Below the pieces are notes generated by a model. It saw only the letters and a list, made by a program, of their open reading frames with translations. It was not told where the DNA came from and did not search any database. A stretch of DNA of 64,000 nucleotides from positions 1 through 64,000 of the forward strand of contig DIFI01000017.1 in assembly GCA_002419055.1 (NCBI GenBank), given 5' to 3'. This document shows, piece after piece, positions 1 to 9,199 of the stretch (position 1 is its first letter; the number at the start of each line of letters is the position of its first letter). A program made the position numbers and the translations under genes. Source of the DNA: Peptococcaceae bacterium UBA5752. GTDB taxonomy: Bacteria > Bacillota > Dehalobacteriia > UBA4068.

Positions 1-48
1 TTTTTTTATTATTTTTTAATTTATTTTATATATAATCTGTAATTATAA

Positions 49-79
49 AAGAACATCCTTTGTCATAAGGATGGTTCTT
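49..79 (-). terminator. Intrinsic terminator of the diguanylate cyclase gene
   Basis: A hairpin with arms aagaacatcctt and aaggatggttctt (one bulged base, six-base loop) overlaps the gene's stop codon. On the minus strand a short U run and AT-rich sequence follow. Seen directly; termination is inferred. Confidence 0.7.
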
Positions 80-1668
80 TATTTGTTAACAACTTTATTA
101 TCTTTATAAATATAGTATTTGTCTTTAGTATTTCGCTTAACTAAGTACATAGCTTTGTCTGCTTTTTTCAATAAAACATCAATGCTGTCTCCGTCGCGGG
201 GTGAAACACCAAAGCCGATACTGGCTTTAATCTCGAAAGAATTTCCATCGATATTAACGTCTTTCCTAAATATTTCTATTATCTTTTTGCCTATCAATTC
301 AATTTTTTCGTCGTTTTCAACATGAGGTAACAAAATAGCAAATTCGTCTCCGCCGATTCTCGCTATGATATCGGATTCGCGCAATACCCCTTTGAGTCTT
401 TCCGCAACCTTGATCAATACTCTATCGCCGACATCGTGTCCATATGTATCATTGATGTTTTTAAAGTTGTCCAAATCCAAAAACGCCACCGTCAATAAAT
501 CGCCGCGTATTCTGGAATGGGCCAATTCTTCTGCAAACAGCATATGAAAACAACTTCTGTTCGGCAATCCCGTCAAGGCATCATGAAAGGCCATATGTTG
601 GATAATCTCTTCGGAAGTTTTTCTTTCGGTAATATCATATATCTGCAATAACCAACCGATAGATTCTTTATCTGCATTCTTAATACGAGTTAGCGAAGTT
701 TCATAGCAATAGAAAATGTCGCTGCTGGAAAAAGATACTTCACTGACAACATCTTTTGCCTCTTCGAAAATGCGGATTATCTCGGGCATACTGCACAGTT
801 CCGTCTCAATATTAAGACCAATCGGTTGCTCGGATGTGATTTGAAGCATCTTTTTGGCAGCAGGATTGATATCGAGAAACCTGCCATCATTGCTTAATAC
901 AATCATCCCTGTTCTCATTTCTTGAATGATAATCGAGCGGGCGATAGGAACAATATCGAACAACCGGTAGCGGAAAATTCCCCAGAAGATGATCAATGCG
1001 GATATGCCAAAGCATACCGGCGTAATATCAGTATTAAATGGATTAAGTCCCGAGATTTGCAATAAATTGGAAATTACAGGCAAGAGTATCGCAATAAAAA
1101 GAAATACATTTTGCTTATAATACAAAGATTTTTTTTCCTTAAACGCACCTGCAAGATTACCCATCGTTATAATGGTTATAGAATAATTATATGCGGCAAA
1201 TATCCAGAACAACGGGCCGTAGGTTTTACCAACAGTGGGAAAAGCGCCGCTTAAGTTTAAGTAGACATCCTGTCTGATCAATCCGCTGTTGGTCCAAAGT
1301 AAAATATTCAAGACTACGGGAGCAATCAGAAGCAAAAAAGGCAGCCAGCGGTGCTGTAGCCATTTTTCATGCCGCGTATAATGTAAAGTCAAATATAAGT
1401 ACGTCAAAGGCGTCAGCATAATAGGTATATACTCAATATTTGCCCAAATTATTTTTGTTGAAAGATCTAGCGCTGACATCTCCAAACCCTGAGATACGAT
1501 CCAAAATTCAGCAAGAATTAATGTCAGCAAGAAAAAGCGGGCGCCCAATACCGAGCGATGATGCCATACATGTAAAATTAAAGTCACTATAAGTATCGTC
1601 AATAATATAGATACCCATAAATAGGGTACAAATTGATATCCTATTACAACCACCCTCTTAAATCTCAA
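79..1668 (-). CDS. Membrane diguanylate cyclase (7TM sensor, PAS, GGDEF)
   Basis: Likely makes cyclic di-GMP from two GTP at the membrane. Residues 1-235 hold seven hydrophobic segments resembling the histidine-kinase N-terminal 7TM sensor; a PAS domain follows at about 245-350 and a GGDEF domain from 355 to the end. The active-site motif is intact (GGDEF, 439-443), and an RESD inhibitory-site motif (431-434) sits the usual five residues before it, so product inhibition is expected. It stands alone between two terminators. The start is uncertain: the first in-frame codon is a TTG with no clear ribosome site, whereas AGAGGGTG followed by six bases precedes an in-frame ATA at 1642-1644, the spacing used by other genes here. 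With the flgB riboswitches and the HD-GYP gene it suggests local c-di-GMP control. The signal sensed is unknown. Confidence 0.88.
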   Translation of the reverse strand: MRFKRVVVIGYQFVPYLWVSILLTILIVTLILHVWHHRSVLGARFFLLTLILAEFWIVSQGLEMSALDLSTKIIWANIEYIPIMLTPLTYLYLTLHYTRHEKWLQHRWLPFLLLIAPVVLNILLWTNSGLIRQDVYLNLSGAFPTVGKTYGPLFWIFAAYNYSITIITMGNLAGAFKEKKSLYYKQNVFLFIAILLPVISNLLQISGLNPFNTDITPVCFGISALIIFWGIFRYRLFDIVPIARSIIIQEMRTGMIVLSNDGRFLDINPAAKKMLQITSEQPIGLNIETELCSMPEIIRIFEEAKDVVSEVSFSSSDIFYCYETSLTRIKNADKESIGWLLQIYDITERKTSEEIIQHMAFHDALTGLPNRSCFHMLFAEELAHSRIRGDLLTVAFLDLDNFKNINDTYGHDVGDRVLIKVAERLKGVLRESDIIARIGGDEFAILLPHVENDEKIELIGKKIIEIFRKDVNIDGNSFEIKASIGFGVSPRDGDSIDVLLKKADKAMYLVKRNTKDKYYIYKDNKVVNK

Positions 1669-1719
1669 CTACGCTGTCTAAGAATTATAAAATTTAACTT
1701 ACAAATTCTTACATATCTG

Positions 1720-1752
1720 ATTATAGTATAACATATTAAAAACAAAAGTAAA
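1720..1752 (-). promoter_or_regulatory. Possible sigma-A promoter of the diguanylate cyclase gene
   Basis: On the minus strand TTTACT, a 16-base gap and TATACT lie about 55 bases before the gene; an overlapping TATAAT offers an alternative -10. The -35 match is weak. A candidate only. Confidence 0.3.
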
Positions 1753-1795
1753 CGGACTTAAAATAGACTAAAATTCATAAGGAAGTATTCGATGC

Positions 1796-1830
1796 AAAAG
1801 GCGGCATAGCAAATGCTACACCGCCTTTTA
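1796..1830 (-). terminator. Terminator of the SLH/beta-helix gene
   Basis: Arms aaaaggcgg and ccgcctttt (9 bp) with an inner TAGC/GCTA pairing lie about 45 bases beyond the stop codon. U-rich sequence follows on either strand, so it may act in both directions. Confidence 0.7.
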
Positions 1831-1873
1831 TGTTTATTTATATATATACAGTAGTGAGAGATAAAATCATTAA

Positions 1874-4800
1874 TTATTCCGTAGTAGTAAGCCAAGGAGA
1901 ATAATCAATGTAAACCGTAGTCCCCGGAACTATTTCGCCGCTCGCATCCCAGCTGGCAATTTTAGCTACAATCTCTGACTCTATCTCGCTTCCCCACCAG
2001 TTGTTTTCAACGTTGAAGCTGAAATTGGGGTTGGCATAGAGGTTTACGCGGGTATTATTATAGATATTGTTCAGACTGATTGTGTTATTGGTTATGGAAT
2101 AGCTGGTGTCGGCGGTATTCCTTATATGGAGTCCGTCATAATTGCCTGTGATTTCATTGCCGGTTATAGTGTTTCCGCTTGAACCCATCATTTCTATTCC
2201 ATATTTGGCATTGGATGAAACAGTGTTCCCCGTTATTGTGTTATTTGCATTTTTCCACAGATAGATGCCGTTTGCTTCGGCTTCGGCTTCGGTCTCCGTC
2301 CCTTCCAATGTCCCGGCCGCGCCGCTGATGGTGTTGTTCGTTATGCTGTTGGTATTGCAGTCCAGACCGACATAGATTCCGTCTCTGGCATTGCCTGTTA
2401 TTATATTGCCCGTAATGCTGTTTGCTGTAGAAAAAAGCGCTGGGTTATACGGGGACACTTCAAGCACAACCCCGTAACGGTCATTGTTTGTAATGTTGCA
2501 GTTACTTACCGTACAATTTCTTGCGCCCATCAGCGCAATGCCAGTCGCGTTATCCTTAACGGTGCAGTTTTGAATAGTATCGTTTTGCGCCAACGCTGTG
2601 GTTCCGACTATTCCTATCCCGGCGCACGTGTTGATATCGCTTCCGGAGTTTTGGATTGTTAAGCCGCTGAGCGTCACGCCGCTTGCGGTAATCGAAACGA
2701 CTATTCCTGAGTCGTCACCGTCAATGATTGTTGTATCTTGATCGGCGCCCTGTATCGTTATTGCCTTTTCAATCATCAAATTCTCATAATATGTTCCCGC
2801 GCTTACTGTTATCGTGTCGCCGGTCTCAGCTGCTGTAATTGCATCAGATATAGTTGAATACCCTGTATTTACACCGGAATGTGTCAGCATAGCCGGGGCA
2901 AATTCCGTACATTCAGCGTTGGAGGCCCAAGGAGAATAGTCAATGTAAACCGTAGTCCCCGGAACCACATTGCCGCTCGCATCCCAGCTGGCAATTTTGG
3001 CTACAATCTCCGACTCTATAGCGCTTCCCCACCAGTTATTTTCAACGTTGAAGCTGAAATTGGGGCTGGCATAGAGGTTTACGCGGGTATTGTCATAGAT
3101 TTTGTTCTGGCTGATGGTATTGTTCCTTATGGAATAGCCGGGGTATTCAGTTTCATTGATGTTCCTTATGTGGAGTCCGTCAAGGTTGCCTGTAATTTCA
3201 TTGCCGGTTATAGTGTTTCCGCTTGAACCCATCATTTCTATTCCATATTTGGCATTGGATGAAACAGTGTTCCCCGTTATTGTGTTATTTGCATTTTTCC
3301 ACAGATAGATGCCGTTTGCTTCGGCTTCGGTCTCCGTGCCTTCCAATGTCCCGGCCGCGCCGCTGATGGTGTTGTTCGTTATGCTGTTGGTATTGCAGTC
3401 CAGACCGACATAGATTCCGTCTCGGTCATTGCCTGTTATCATATTGCCCGTAATGCTATTTGCTGTAGAAAAAAGCGCTGGGTTATACGGGGACACTTCA
3501 AGCACAACCCCGTAACGGTCATTGTTTGTAATGTTGCAGTTACTTACCGTACAATTTCTTGCGCCCATCAGCGCGATGCCAGTCGCGTTATCCTTAACGG
3601 TGCAGTTTTGAATAGTATCGTTTTGCGCCAACGCTGTGGTTCCGACTATCCCGACACCTGCACACTCCGTTACATCCGATCCTGAGTTCCGTATAGTAAA
3701 GCCGCTGAGCGTCACATTGCTTGCGGTAATGGTGACAACTACACCGCTGCCGCCGCCATCAATGATTGTTGTATCTTGGTCGGCGCCCTGTATCGTAATT
3801 GCTTTGTTGATCGTCAAATTCTCATAATATGTTCCCGCGCTTACTGTTATCGTGTCGCCAGCCGTCGCAGCGTTGATTGCCGTCTGAATTTTAAAATTGG
3901 CAACTGCCGTATAATTTTTATACCCGTCTTTCATTACCGTAATATTATTCGTGCCAACCTCCAAGGCATTGGCCGCAGGGATCGTAACACTGTAGCTATA
4001 AGGGCCTGTTCCTGATTCAACGGCGGTCAAGGCAACTGTTCCAAGTTTGAATGATAAACCACTTAACGTACTGGTAATAGTAACGGTAGTTGAACTAGTA
4101 ACACTAACATTAGTTACACTTACTGTTGGTGTAGAAGAACCCCCTTCGCCAGTTGATGGTTGTATGATGTCCGTACCTGTTGAATTATTCGTTTCTGTTG
4201 TACCGCCGCTGATTGCCTCGCCGCCGCCGCCTGTAACACCCGTTACGCCGTCAGCAACTACAATTTTCGTATTAGGTGTTTCGATTGAGGTATCGGTTGC
4301 ACCGGTCTGCGCATTCACTGTCGTGACGGTTCCTGTGCCGCTGATTTCGGTACCGGCGGCATTGGTTGTAATCGTTGTTACCGTTCCGGTAACAATAACT
4401 TGCGAATTTGCTGCTTCTTCCTGAATATTTACTGTATCAACGGTTGATTTGGCATCAATTACGACTATTGAGTTTTCTCCTGTAATTCCAATATTGTCAA
4501 TAGTAGCCCCGATGGCATTTACCGTAACATTATATGCTTCTACCTCAATGTTGCCGATTGTACCTTCCACATTGACGTCGTTGGAGCCATCGTCAACATA
4601 TATTACTTCAACATCGGCATCGCCTTCGACCTTGATGCTGACAACACCATCAACTCTTGAGACGATTATATTTGATACTGAGGAGGCACCTTTAATAGTA
4701 ACGGAGTTTTCACCGCCGCCGCGAACGATCATCCTACCTGTGACTTTTACATTATCCAATATAAAATCACCATCGCCAACCCCATCGCCTATGATGAGAT

Positions 4801-5521
4801 CGCCATTCACGGTGAGATCCTTCAAAGTGACACCAGCCGCATTGATCATGATATTTCCATCGGCTACTGTAGTATAGACACCCGCTGAGCTGATATACTG
4901 TTGCATAATATTATCCAGGATCTGCGCAAATTGCGCTCTTGTAATTAAATCCTGGGGATTCAGCTCACCATTCGAACCTTCAACATACCCGGCGTTGACA
5001 ATAGCATAAATTTCGGCTTCGGCCCAGTCGGATATCTCAATTACATCCGAAAATGTCGTATTGATTGTATCCGAAGACTGCAGCTTCAGAGCCCTTGACA
5101 GTATGACAAAAACTTCCTGACGGGTAATGAAGTCGTTCGGATTCATCTCTTTGTTGGAACCTTCTATAACGCCCATTTGATAGGCTTTTGCCATATAGTC
5201 TGCAAACCAATCTGAAGAGTTAACGTCCGAATAGCCTGTTAAATCGCCCTTCACAGTAGCCCCGAAAGCCCGTACAATTACTGCTGCCATTTGTGCTCTT
5301 GTAAGATTATCATCCGGCATAATTTTACCGTCCATGCCGTTTAACAGTCCGTTTGACACTGCATTTTCAAGAGCTTCTGTAGACCAGTTGTCAGGCATAT
5401 CCGAAAAAACAAGATCATTATTTGCCGTTCCGTTTCCATTTTCAGCGAATGCTATGACCGGGATCATACCAATCACTATTGCTAGAACCAGTATAAGGTA
5501 AAACAACCTGCTCTTCTTCAT
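1874..5521 (-). CDS. Secreted S-layer-anchored (SLH) protein with duplicated parallel beta-helix
   Basis: A 1215-residue exported protein. A signal peptide (about 1-26, AFA before the likely cleavage site) is followed by three SLH domains (about 38-80, 97-140, 157-200), which in this family bind secondary cell-wall polymer. A Val/Thr/Gly-rich segment of short strand repeats (about 210-440) resembles a beta-solenoid; a linker and a short Ig-like or PEGA-like segment come next. Then there are two long NosD/pectate-lyase-like parallel beta-helix modules, each opening with a GDTITVSAGTYYEN block. The two modules are near-identical, which points to recent internal duplication. No catalytic residues can be assigned, so carbohydrate binding, a structural S-layer role and an enzyme are all possible. 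The ATG is chosen because a signal peptide follows it and AAAGGGGCG lies eight bases upstream. Monocistronic, with its own promoter and terminator. Confidence 0.85.
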   Translation of the reverse strand: MKKSRLFYLILVLAIVIGMIPVIAFAENGNGTANNDLVFSDMPDNWSTEALENAVSNGLLNGMDGKIMPDDNLTRAQMAAVIVRAFGATVKGDLTGYSDVNSSDWFADYMAKAYQMGVIEGSNKEMNPNDFITRQEVFVILSRALKLQSSDTINTTFSDVIEISDWAEAEIYAIVNAGYVEGSNGELNPQDLITRAQFAQILDNIMQQYISSAGVYTTVADGNIMINAAGVTLKDLTVNGDLIIGDGVGDGDFILDNVKVTGRMIVRGGGENSVTIKGASSVSNIIVSRVDGVVSIKVEGDADVEVIYVDDGSNDVNVEGTIGNIEVEAYNVTVNAIGATIDNIGITGENSIVVIDAKSTVDTVNIQEEAANSQVIVTGTVTTITTNAAGTEISGTGTVTTVNAQTGATDTSIETPNTKIVVADGVTGVTGGGGEAISGGTTETNNSTGTDIIQPSTGEGGSSTPTVSVTNVSVTSSTTVTITSTLSGLSFKLGTVALTAVESGTGPYSYSVTIPAANALEVGTNNITVMKDGYKNYTAVANFKIQTAINAATAGDTITVSAGTYYENLTINKAITIQGADQDTTIIDGGGSGVVVTITASNVTLSGFTIRNSGSDVTECAGVGIVGTTALAQNDTIQNCTVKDNATGIALMGARNCTVSNCNITNNDRYGVVLEVSPYNPALFSTANSITGNMITGNDRDGIYVGLDCNTNSITNNTISGAAGTLEGTETEAEANGIYLWKNANNTITGNTVSSNAKYGIEMMGSSGNTITGNEITGNLDGLHIRNINETEYPGYSIRNNTISQNKIYDNTRVNLYASPNFSFNVENNWWGSAIESEIVAKIASWDASGNVVPGTTVYIDYSPWASNAECTEFAPAMLTHSGVNTGYSTISDAITAAETGDTITVSAGTYYENLMIEKAITIQGADQDTTIIDGDDSGIVVSITASGVTLSGLTIQNSGSDINTCAGIGIVGTTALAQNDTIQNCTVKDNATGIALMGARNCTVSNCNITNNDRYGVVLEVSPYNPALFSTANSITGNIITGNARDGIYVGLDCNTNSITNNTISGAAGTLEGTETEAEAEANGIYLWKNANNTITGNTVSSNAKYGIEMMGSSGNTITGNEITGNYDGLHIRNTADTSYSITNNTISLNNIYNNTRVNLYANPNFSFNVENNWWGSEIESEIVAKIASWDASGEIVPGTTVYIDYSPWLTTTE
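1896..2860 (-). repeat. Beta-helix module, C-terminal copy of an internal direct repeat
   Basis: This segment matches 2931-3880 with an offset of 1035-1038 bases. Long identical blocks include the TATACGGGGACACTTCAAGC stretch near 2455 and 3475. Some synonymous and short indel differences show that the copies have begun to diverge. A (GCTTCG)n tract has three units here and two in the other copy. Confidence 0.85.
2931..3880 (-). repeat. Beta-helix module, N-terminal copy of an internal direct repeat
   Basis: Partner of 1896-2860 inside the same reading frame. It encodes the first of two tandem beta-helix modules; the spacer between them encodes a short segment ending near HSGVNTGYSTI. Confidence 0.85.
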
Positions 5522-5631
5522 CCTTTCAACGCCCCTTTTTAATTTTATTTAGCAAACTTTACGTTAATAAATCAAATAATTATAAAATAAAAAATGTTTA
5601 TAATATGGTAATTTTTAACAAATTATAACTT

Positions 5632-5660
5632 ATAATACCATATTTTATATAATAAAACAA
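5632..5660 (-). promoter_or_regulatory. Sigma-A-type promoter of the SLH gene
   Basis: Minus-strand TTGTTT, a 17-base spacer and TATTAT lie about 110 bases upstream of the ATG, giving a long AT-rich leader. The rest of the 5522-5921 gap holds no convincing gene: only AT-rich sequence and the weak hairpin at 5822-5845. Confidence 0.55.
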
Positions 5661-5821
5661 TCATTTGCCGAATAATGTCCATATTATCATTCAAAATTTT
5701 TTAACGGTAAAAGATCTTAACAAGTGCTGTCTCGCATGCATGTTTTTTTCTGTTGTCACTATACAAGGAGTATATGCAGACAACGTCACCATGCTAATGA
5801 CCGAATAAAAACAAGATATAT

Positions 5822-5845
5822 GGACATCAGCGTATACTGATGCCC
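5822..5845 (-). terminator. Weak hairpin after the FtsX-type permease gene
   Basis: ggacatcag / ctgatgcc pair around a cgtata loop about 80 bases past the permease stop. There is no strong U run, so termination is only possible. Confidence 0.35.
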
Positions 5846-5921
5846 ATTTATTATAATAATGTATTAATTTGCCGCTAACTATTGCGGTATTTAGGTATGT
5901 GCGTTGCACAAGTTATATTAC

Positions 5922-8408
5922 TTAAATTTGCCGTAACCGTTCCACAATGCTGGCACTGCTAGATGAACGATAAGCCATTTGGGGAGTGGCGGCACAAACA
6001 ATGAATACGATAATTGCGGCAATCAGCATCGGTATGATGGGAAAAGTAAAGATAGCATAGTCCGCCTGCTGCTGAAATAGCTTAAAAATGACGTAAGTGA
6101 TAACGCTGCCAAGAGTACCGACCAAAAGCGTAGTGATAGCGGCATACCCCAATCCTTCCAGCGTCAGCATTTGCCGCAACTGCTGTTTTGTCATACCGAC
6201 GCTCTCCAGCATGGCGAACTCTACTTTTCTTGCCATGACGCTTGTTGCCATAACGTTGATAAAGTTCAATATGCCAATCAGCGCCAATACAAGCGCGATA
6301 CCGCCGCCTAAAATATACATCAGCAGTTTAGTATCCGACATAGCCTGCTGCTGCTCCAGTTTTGATGTTCTGGAAATTTCGTAATCGTCATCTGTCAAAG
6401 TTTTAACTTTTTCTAACGCCTGTTTCTCTAAGTCGTTCTCCACGTCCATGTTTACTTTATAGATTTTTGGATCGGGCACTAAAGTGGCAAGCGTTTGCTC
6501 GGATACATAGATATTGGGCGCCATACTTCCACCGGCATACTTAAAACCAAAGGGGACAAAGCCGCCCAAATCAAATTGTTCAGTTGCACCGGTCGATGAG
6601 ATCGATATATCCATCACATCAACATTCTTATACAGTTCTGGATTATCCGTTCCGATCAGGGCAATATCTCCACGCTCAAATGCCTCAATATCAATCGGAT
6701 TTCCGCTATCCTTATTTATTTCTTCAATATACCGGCTGTCAAGACCGATGATATATCCCCAAAAGTTGTCCTGTATTTGCTGCTCGGTCAGTTTCTCCTC
6801 AACGTCTAGCTTCTTGCAGAACCAGTCCATATGCTGTAAAAACTGACTTGAGTCATACACCATCTCCATCTTTTCCATGGTAGTGGTACGCAGATTGGTA
6901 ATACCTTCGATTTTGGAAAGCTCGGCCAGAAACGAAGCGTCAAACTTCTGTTTTGGCGTATTATCGGTTCCAACTACATCCAAAGTATTGTTTTCCAAAA
7001 TAATATCGTTCTCCACATAAGATGCGATATAGTTGTCGGTATCCATACTGGAAATCAGCGTCGTAATCACCATAAAAGTCGTAATTCCCAAAAACAGGGA
7101 AAGCAGCACTATAACGACACGTTTGCGGTCGCGAAAAATGTTGCGCCAGGCCATGCCGTTGATTTTTCCGCCGGACGTTGAAGGTTTATGCAATCTTCTC
7201 GTATGCGCGCCGGTAAAACGCAGCGCTTCCAGCGGAGAGATTTTAGCAGCAATCCTTGCCGATTTAGCGGCCCCGATCAGCGTCGTAAGCAGCGCAAAAA
7301 ATGCCGCACCGATAAAAATCACAGGGCTGAAGGAGATTTCCGCGCCGGTTGCCAGATCAAACATATTAAGCGCCATCGGTACTACCGCAAACGATAGTAC
7401 GGCACTGATGACCAACCCGATAGGAATACCGATCGCGGCAAGCCGAAGCGCCTGACCCGTGACAATTTTTTTCAGCTGCCGCGGCGTAGTGCCAATGGTT
7501 TTTAACAGCCCATAAAAGCGGATATCTTTGGCGACAGAGATGTAAAACACATTATATATCAGCAGATAGCCGGTAAGCATCAAAAAAAAAATTACGGCGG
7601 CAAAAGCAATTACGGCAGTTGAGCTTGCCGCCGCGCTTGATTCATACATTGGCACAGTTTTTATTTTTTGGTCTTCACTAAGTGACAGATCTTTCGTCAG
7701 CTGCTGATTATAGCCGTCAATATCTTTGCTGTCACAGTAAGCCACGGATGCAGCGCCGTTATTTTGCACGGTATTGCCGCTGGCTTTAGCAAATTGCTCC
7801 GATACATAAATCGAGTCGATGTTGCCTGAACGTATATATACATAGTCAGTACAATAACCAGATAAAACGAAATTAGTGGTTTGTACAACTTCTCTGTCTT
7901 CTCCCAGGTAATAGTCTAACGGTATTTCCATGCCAATCTGCGGATCATCTATGCCCATATTGTGAAGTATCCATAACGAAACCAATACTTCATTATATTT
8001 TTCCGGATAACTGCCTACCATATCTTCGACGGCAGGCAATCGGAATTTTTGCCATTCCGTTTGATCATACCAGTGCAGGCTCAGCGTCGTGTTGCCCATT
8101 TCCGGCGTACTTTTGATCAAGCCGACGTTATGCTGTAGCCCCACTGTTTCGACATAGGATAGGTCCCGTAATTTTTCCACCTGCTCATCTGTGGGATTGG
8201 TCACAGCAACATGCGCTGTTGTTCCCATCAGTCTGATTTGCTGCATTTCGGTGGATTTGAGGTAGCTCATGCCAATGCTGAATACCGAGGCGATAAGCAT
8301 AGCGGTCAGTGCAATTGCCGCAACAACATTGCGGTTGCGGGGACGATTGGCGGTTATAATGCGACCGGTCAACTTTTTTACTGCCGGACTGTTTTTCTTT
8401 GACAACAT
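5922..8408 (-). CDS. ABC transporter permease, FtsX/MacB-type
   Basis: The membrane partner of the ATPase encoded just upstream. It has 828 residues from the chosen ATG: a first membrane helix near the N terminus, a large extracellular region, an FtsX-type three-helix core, an RxxxR-rich cytoplasmic linker, a second extracellular region, and a second FtsX core ending in a final helix. This two-core layout is typical of MacB/LolCE-like and antimicrobial-peptide transporters. The start at 8408 is preferred because AAAGGAGGTG lies five to six bases before it; an upstream in-frame start would overlap the ribosome site and the ATPase gene. The substrate is unknown. Regulator, kinase and CPBP neighbours favour peptide or antibiotic export or sensing. 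Confidence 0.9.
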   Translation of the reverse strand: MLSKKNSPAVKKLTGRIITANRPRNRNVVAAIALTAMLIASVFSIGMSYLKSTEMQQIRLMGTTAHVAVTNPTDEQVEKLRDLSYVETVGLQHNVGLIKSTPEMGNTTLSLHWYDQTEWQKFRLPAVEDMVGSYPEKYNEVLVSLWILHNMGIDDPQIGMEIPLDYYLGEDREVVQTTNFVLSGYCTDYVYIRSGNIDSIYVSEQFAKASGNTVQNNGAASVAYCDSKDIDGYNQQLTKDLSLSEDQKIKTVPMYESSAAASSTAVIAFAAVIFFLMLTGYLLIYNVFYISVAKDIRFYGLLKTIGTTPRQLKKIVTGQALRLAAIGIPIGLVISAVLSFAVVPMALNMFDLATGAEISFSPVIFIGAAFFALLTTLIGAAKSARIAAKISPLEALRFTGAHTRRLHKPSTSGGKINGMAWRNIFRDRKRVVIVLLSLFLGITTFMVITTLISSMDTDNYIASYVENDIILENNTLDVVGTDNTPKQKFDASFLAELSKIEGITNLRTTTMEKMEMVYDSSQFLQHMDWFCKKLDVEEKLTEQQIQDNFWGYIIGLDSRYIEEINKDSGNPIDIEAFERGDIALIGTDNPELYKNVDVMDISISSTGATEQFDLGGFVPFGFKYAGGSMAPNIYVSEQTLATLVPDPKIYKVNMDVENDLEKQALEKVKTLTDDDYEISRTSKLEQQQAMSDTKLLMYILGGGIALVLALIGILNFINVMATSVMARKVEFAMLESVGMTKQQLRQMLTLEGLGYAAITTLLVGTLGSVITYVIFKLFQQQADYAIFTFPIIPMLIAAIIVFIVCAATPQMAYRSSSSASIVERLRQI

Positions 8409-8421
8409 GTTTACACCTCCT

Positions 8422-9126
8422 TTAAGCCACAATTCTGCCATCTTCAATGTGTACAATGCGGTCGGCTAGTGATGCAATCTCACTGTTATGAGTGATCATA
8501 ATGATGGTTTGATTGAACTCTTTACTTGTGGTTTTGAGGAGTTTCAATACCTCACTGCTGGTACAGCTGTCAAGATTTCCTGTCGGCTCATCGGCAAGGA
8601 TAATGGCAGGTTTGGCAGCTAGCGCCCTGGCAATGGCTACGCGCTGCTGCTGCCCGCCTGATAGGTTGTTCGGCAGGCTGAATAGCTTTTGTGATAATCC
8701 CAACATCAGTACGATCTTGTCTATAAACTCCGTATCTGCCTTTTTGCCATCCAACTCGCTGGGCAGTACAATATTTTCGTAAACATTGAGGATCGGCACA
8801 AGATTGTAATTTTGGAAAACAAAGCCGATATTTCTGCGCCGGAAAACGGTCAGTTGCTCGTCCTTTAATTTTGCCATCTCCACCTCGCCAATGGTCACGC
8901 TGCCGGCGCTAGGGGTATCCAGCCCGCCAAGCATATGTAATAATGTGGATTTGCCACTGCCTGATGTACCGACAACAGCAACAAACTCGCCTTTGCAGAT
9001 AGATAAATCAATTCCATCCAAGGCTTTGACTAGGTTCGGTACGGTACCGTAATACTTTTTTAAACCGCTTGTCTTCAGTACAATCGCATTCTCGTTTTTA
9101 ATTAACGCTTCTTCTTTAGTCAACAT
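8422..9126 (-). CDS. ABC transporter ATP-binding protein (MacB/LolD-like)
   Basis: Hydrolyses ATP to drive the permease encoded 13 bases downstream. In 234 residues it has a Walker A motif (GTSGSGKST), a Q-loop (FVFQNYN), the signature LSGGQQQR, Walker B (IILADEPTGNLD) and the switch histidine (MITHNS), all intact. The length is normal for this family. The ATG has GGAGAG upstream, but that ribosome site lies inside the 3' arm of a perfect 12-bp hairpin (9130-9164), so translation may be gated separately from the upstream kinase gene. Confidence 0.95.
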   Translation of the reverse strand: MLTKEEALIKNENAIVLKTSGLKKYYGTVPNLVKALDGIDLSICKGEFVAVVGTSGSGKSTLLHMLGGLDTPSAGSVTIGEVEMAKLKDEQLTVFRRRNIGFVFQNYNLVPILNVYENIVLPSELDGKKADTEFIDKIVLMLGLSQKLFSLPNNLSGGQQQRVAIARALAAKPAIILADEPTGNLDSCTSSEVLKLLKTTSKEFNQTIIMITHNSEIASLADRIVHIEDGRIVA

Positions 9127-9129
9127 AAA

Positions 9130-9164
9130 ACACTCTCCTTGTTTTTCTAATCCAAGGAGAGTGT
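9130..9164 (-). promoter_or_regulatory. Hairpin burying the ATPase ribosome binding site
   Basis: Arms acactctccttg (9130-9141) and caaggagagtgt (9153-9164) are perfectly complementary over 12 bp with an 11-base loop. On the minus-strand mRNA the 3' arm contains the GGAGAG ribosome site of the ATPase gene and is followed by UUUUAUG. It can block initiation or act as a weak intrinsic terminator (four U). The hairpin is seen directly; its role is inferred. Confidence 0.65.
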
Positions 9165-9199
9165 AAATTATAAATATCTACTTTTTTTCAACTTTCAAC

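Noticed and set aside
4047..4877. Long plus-strand open frames inside the SLH gene
   Set aside because: They are shadows of a compositionally biased Thr/Val/Gly-rich gene with a signal peptide, SLH domains and its own promoter on the minus strand.
5691..5909. 72-codon open frame on the minus strand
   Set aside because: No ribosome site, no recognisable family, unusual Cys/His/Tyr-rich composition, and it overlaps the hairpin after the permease gene. Most likely chance.
8422..8456. Longer permease start at 8456
   Set aside because: It would run through the permease ribosome site and the end of the ATPase gene. The ATG at 8408 has an ideal AAAGGAGGTG.
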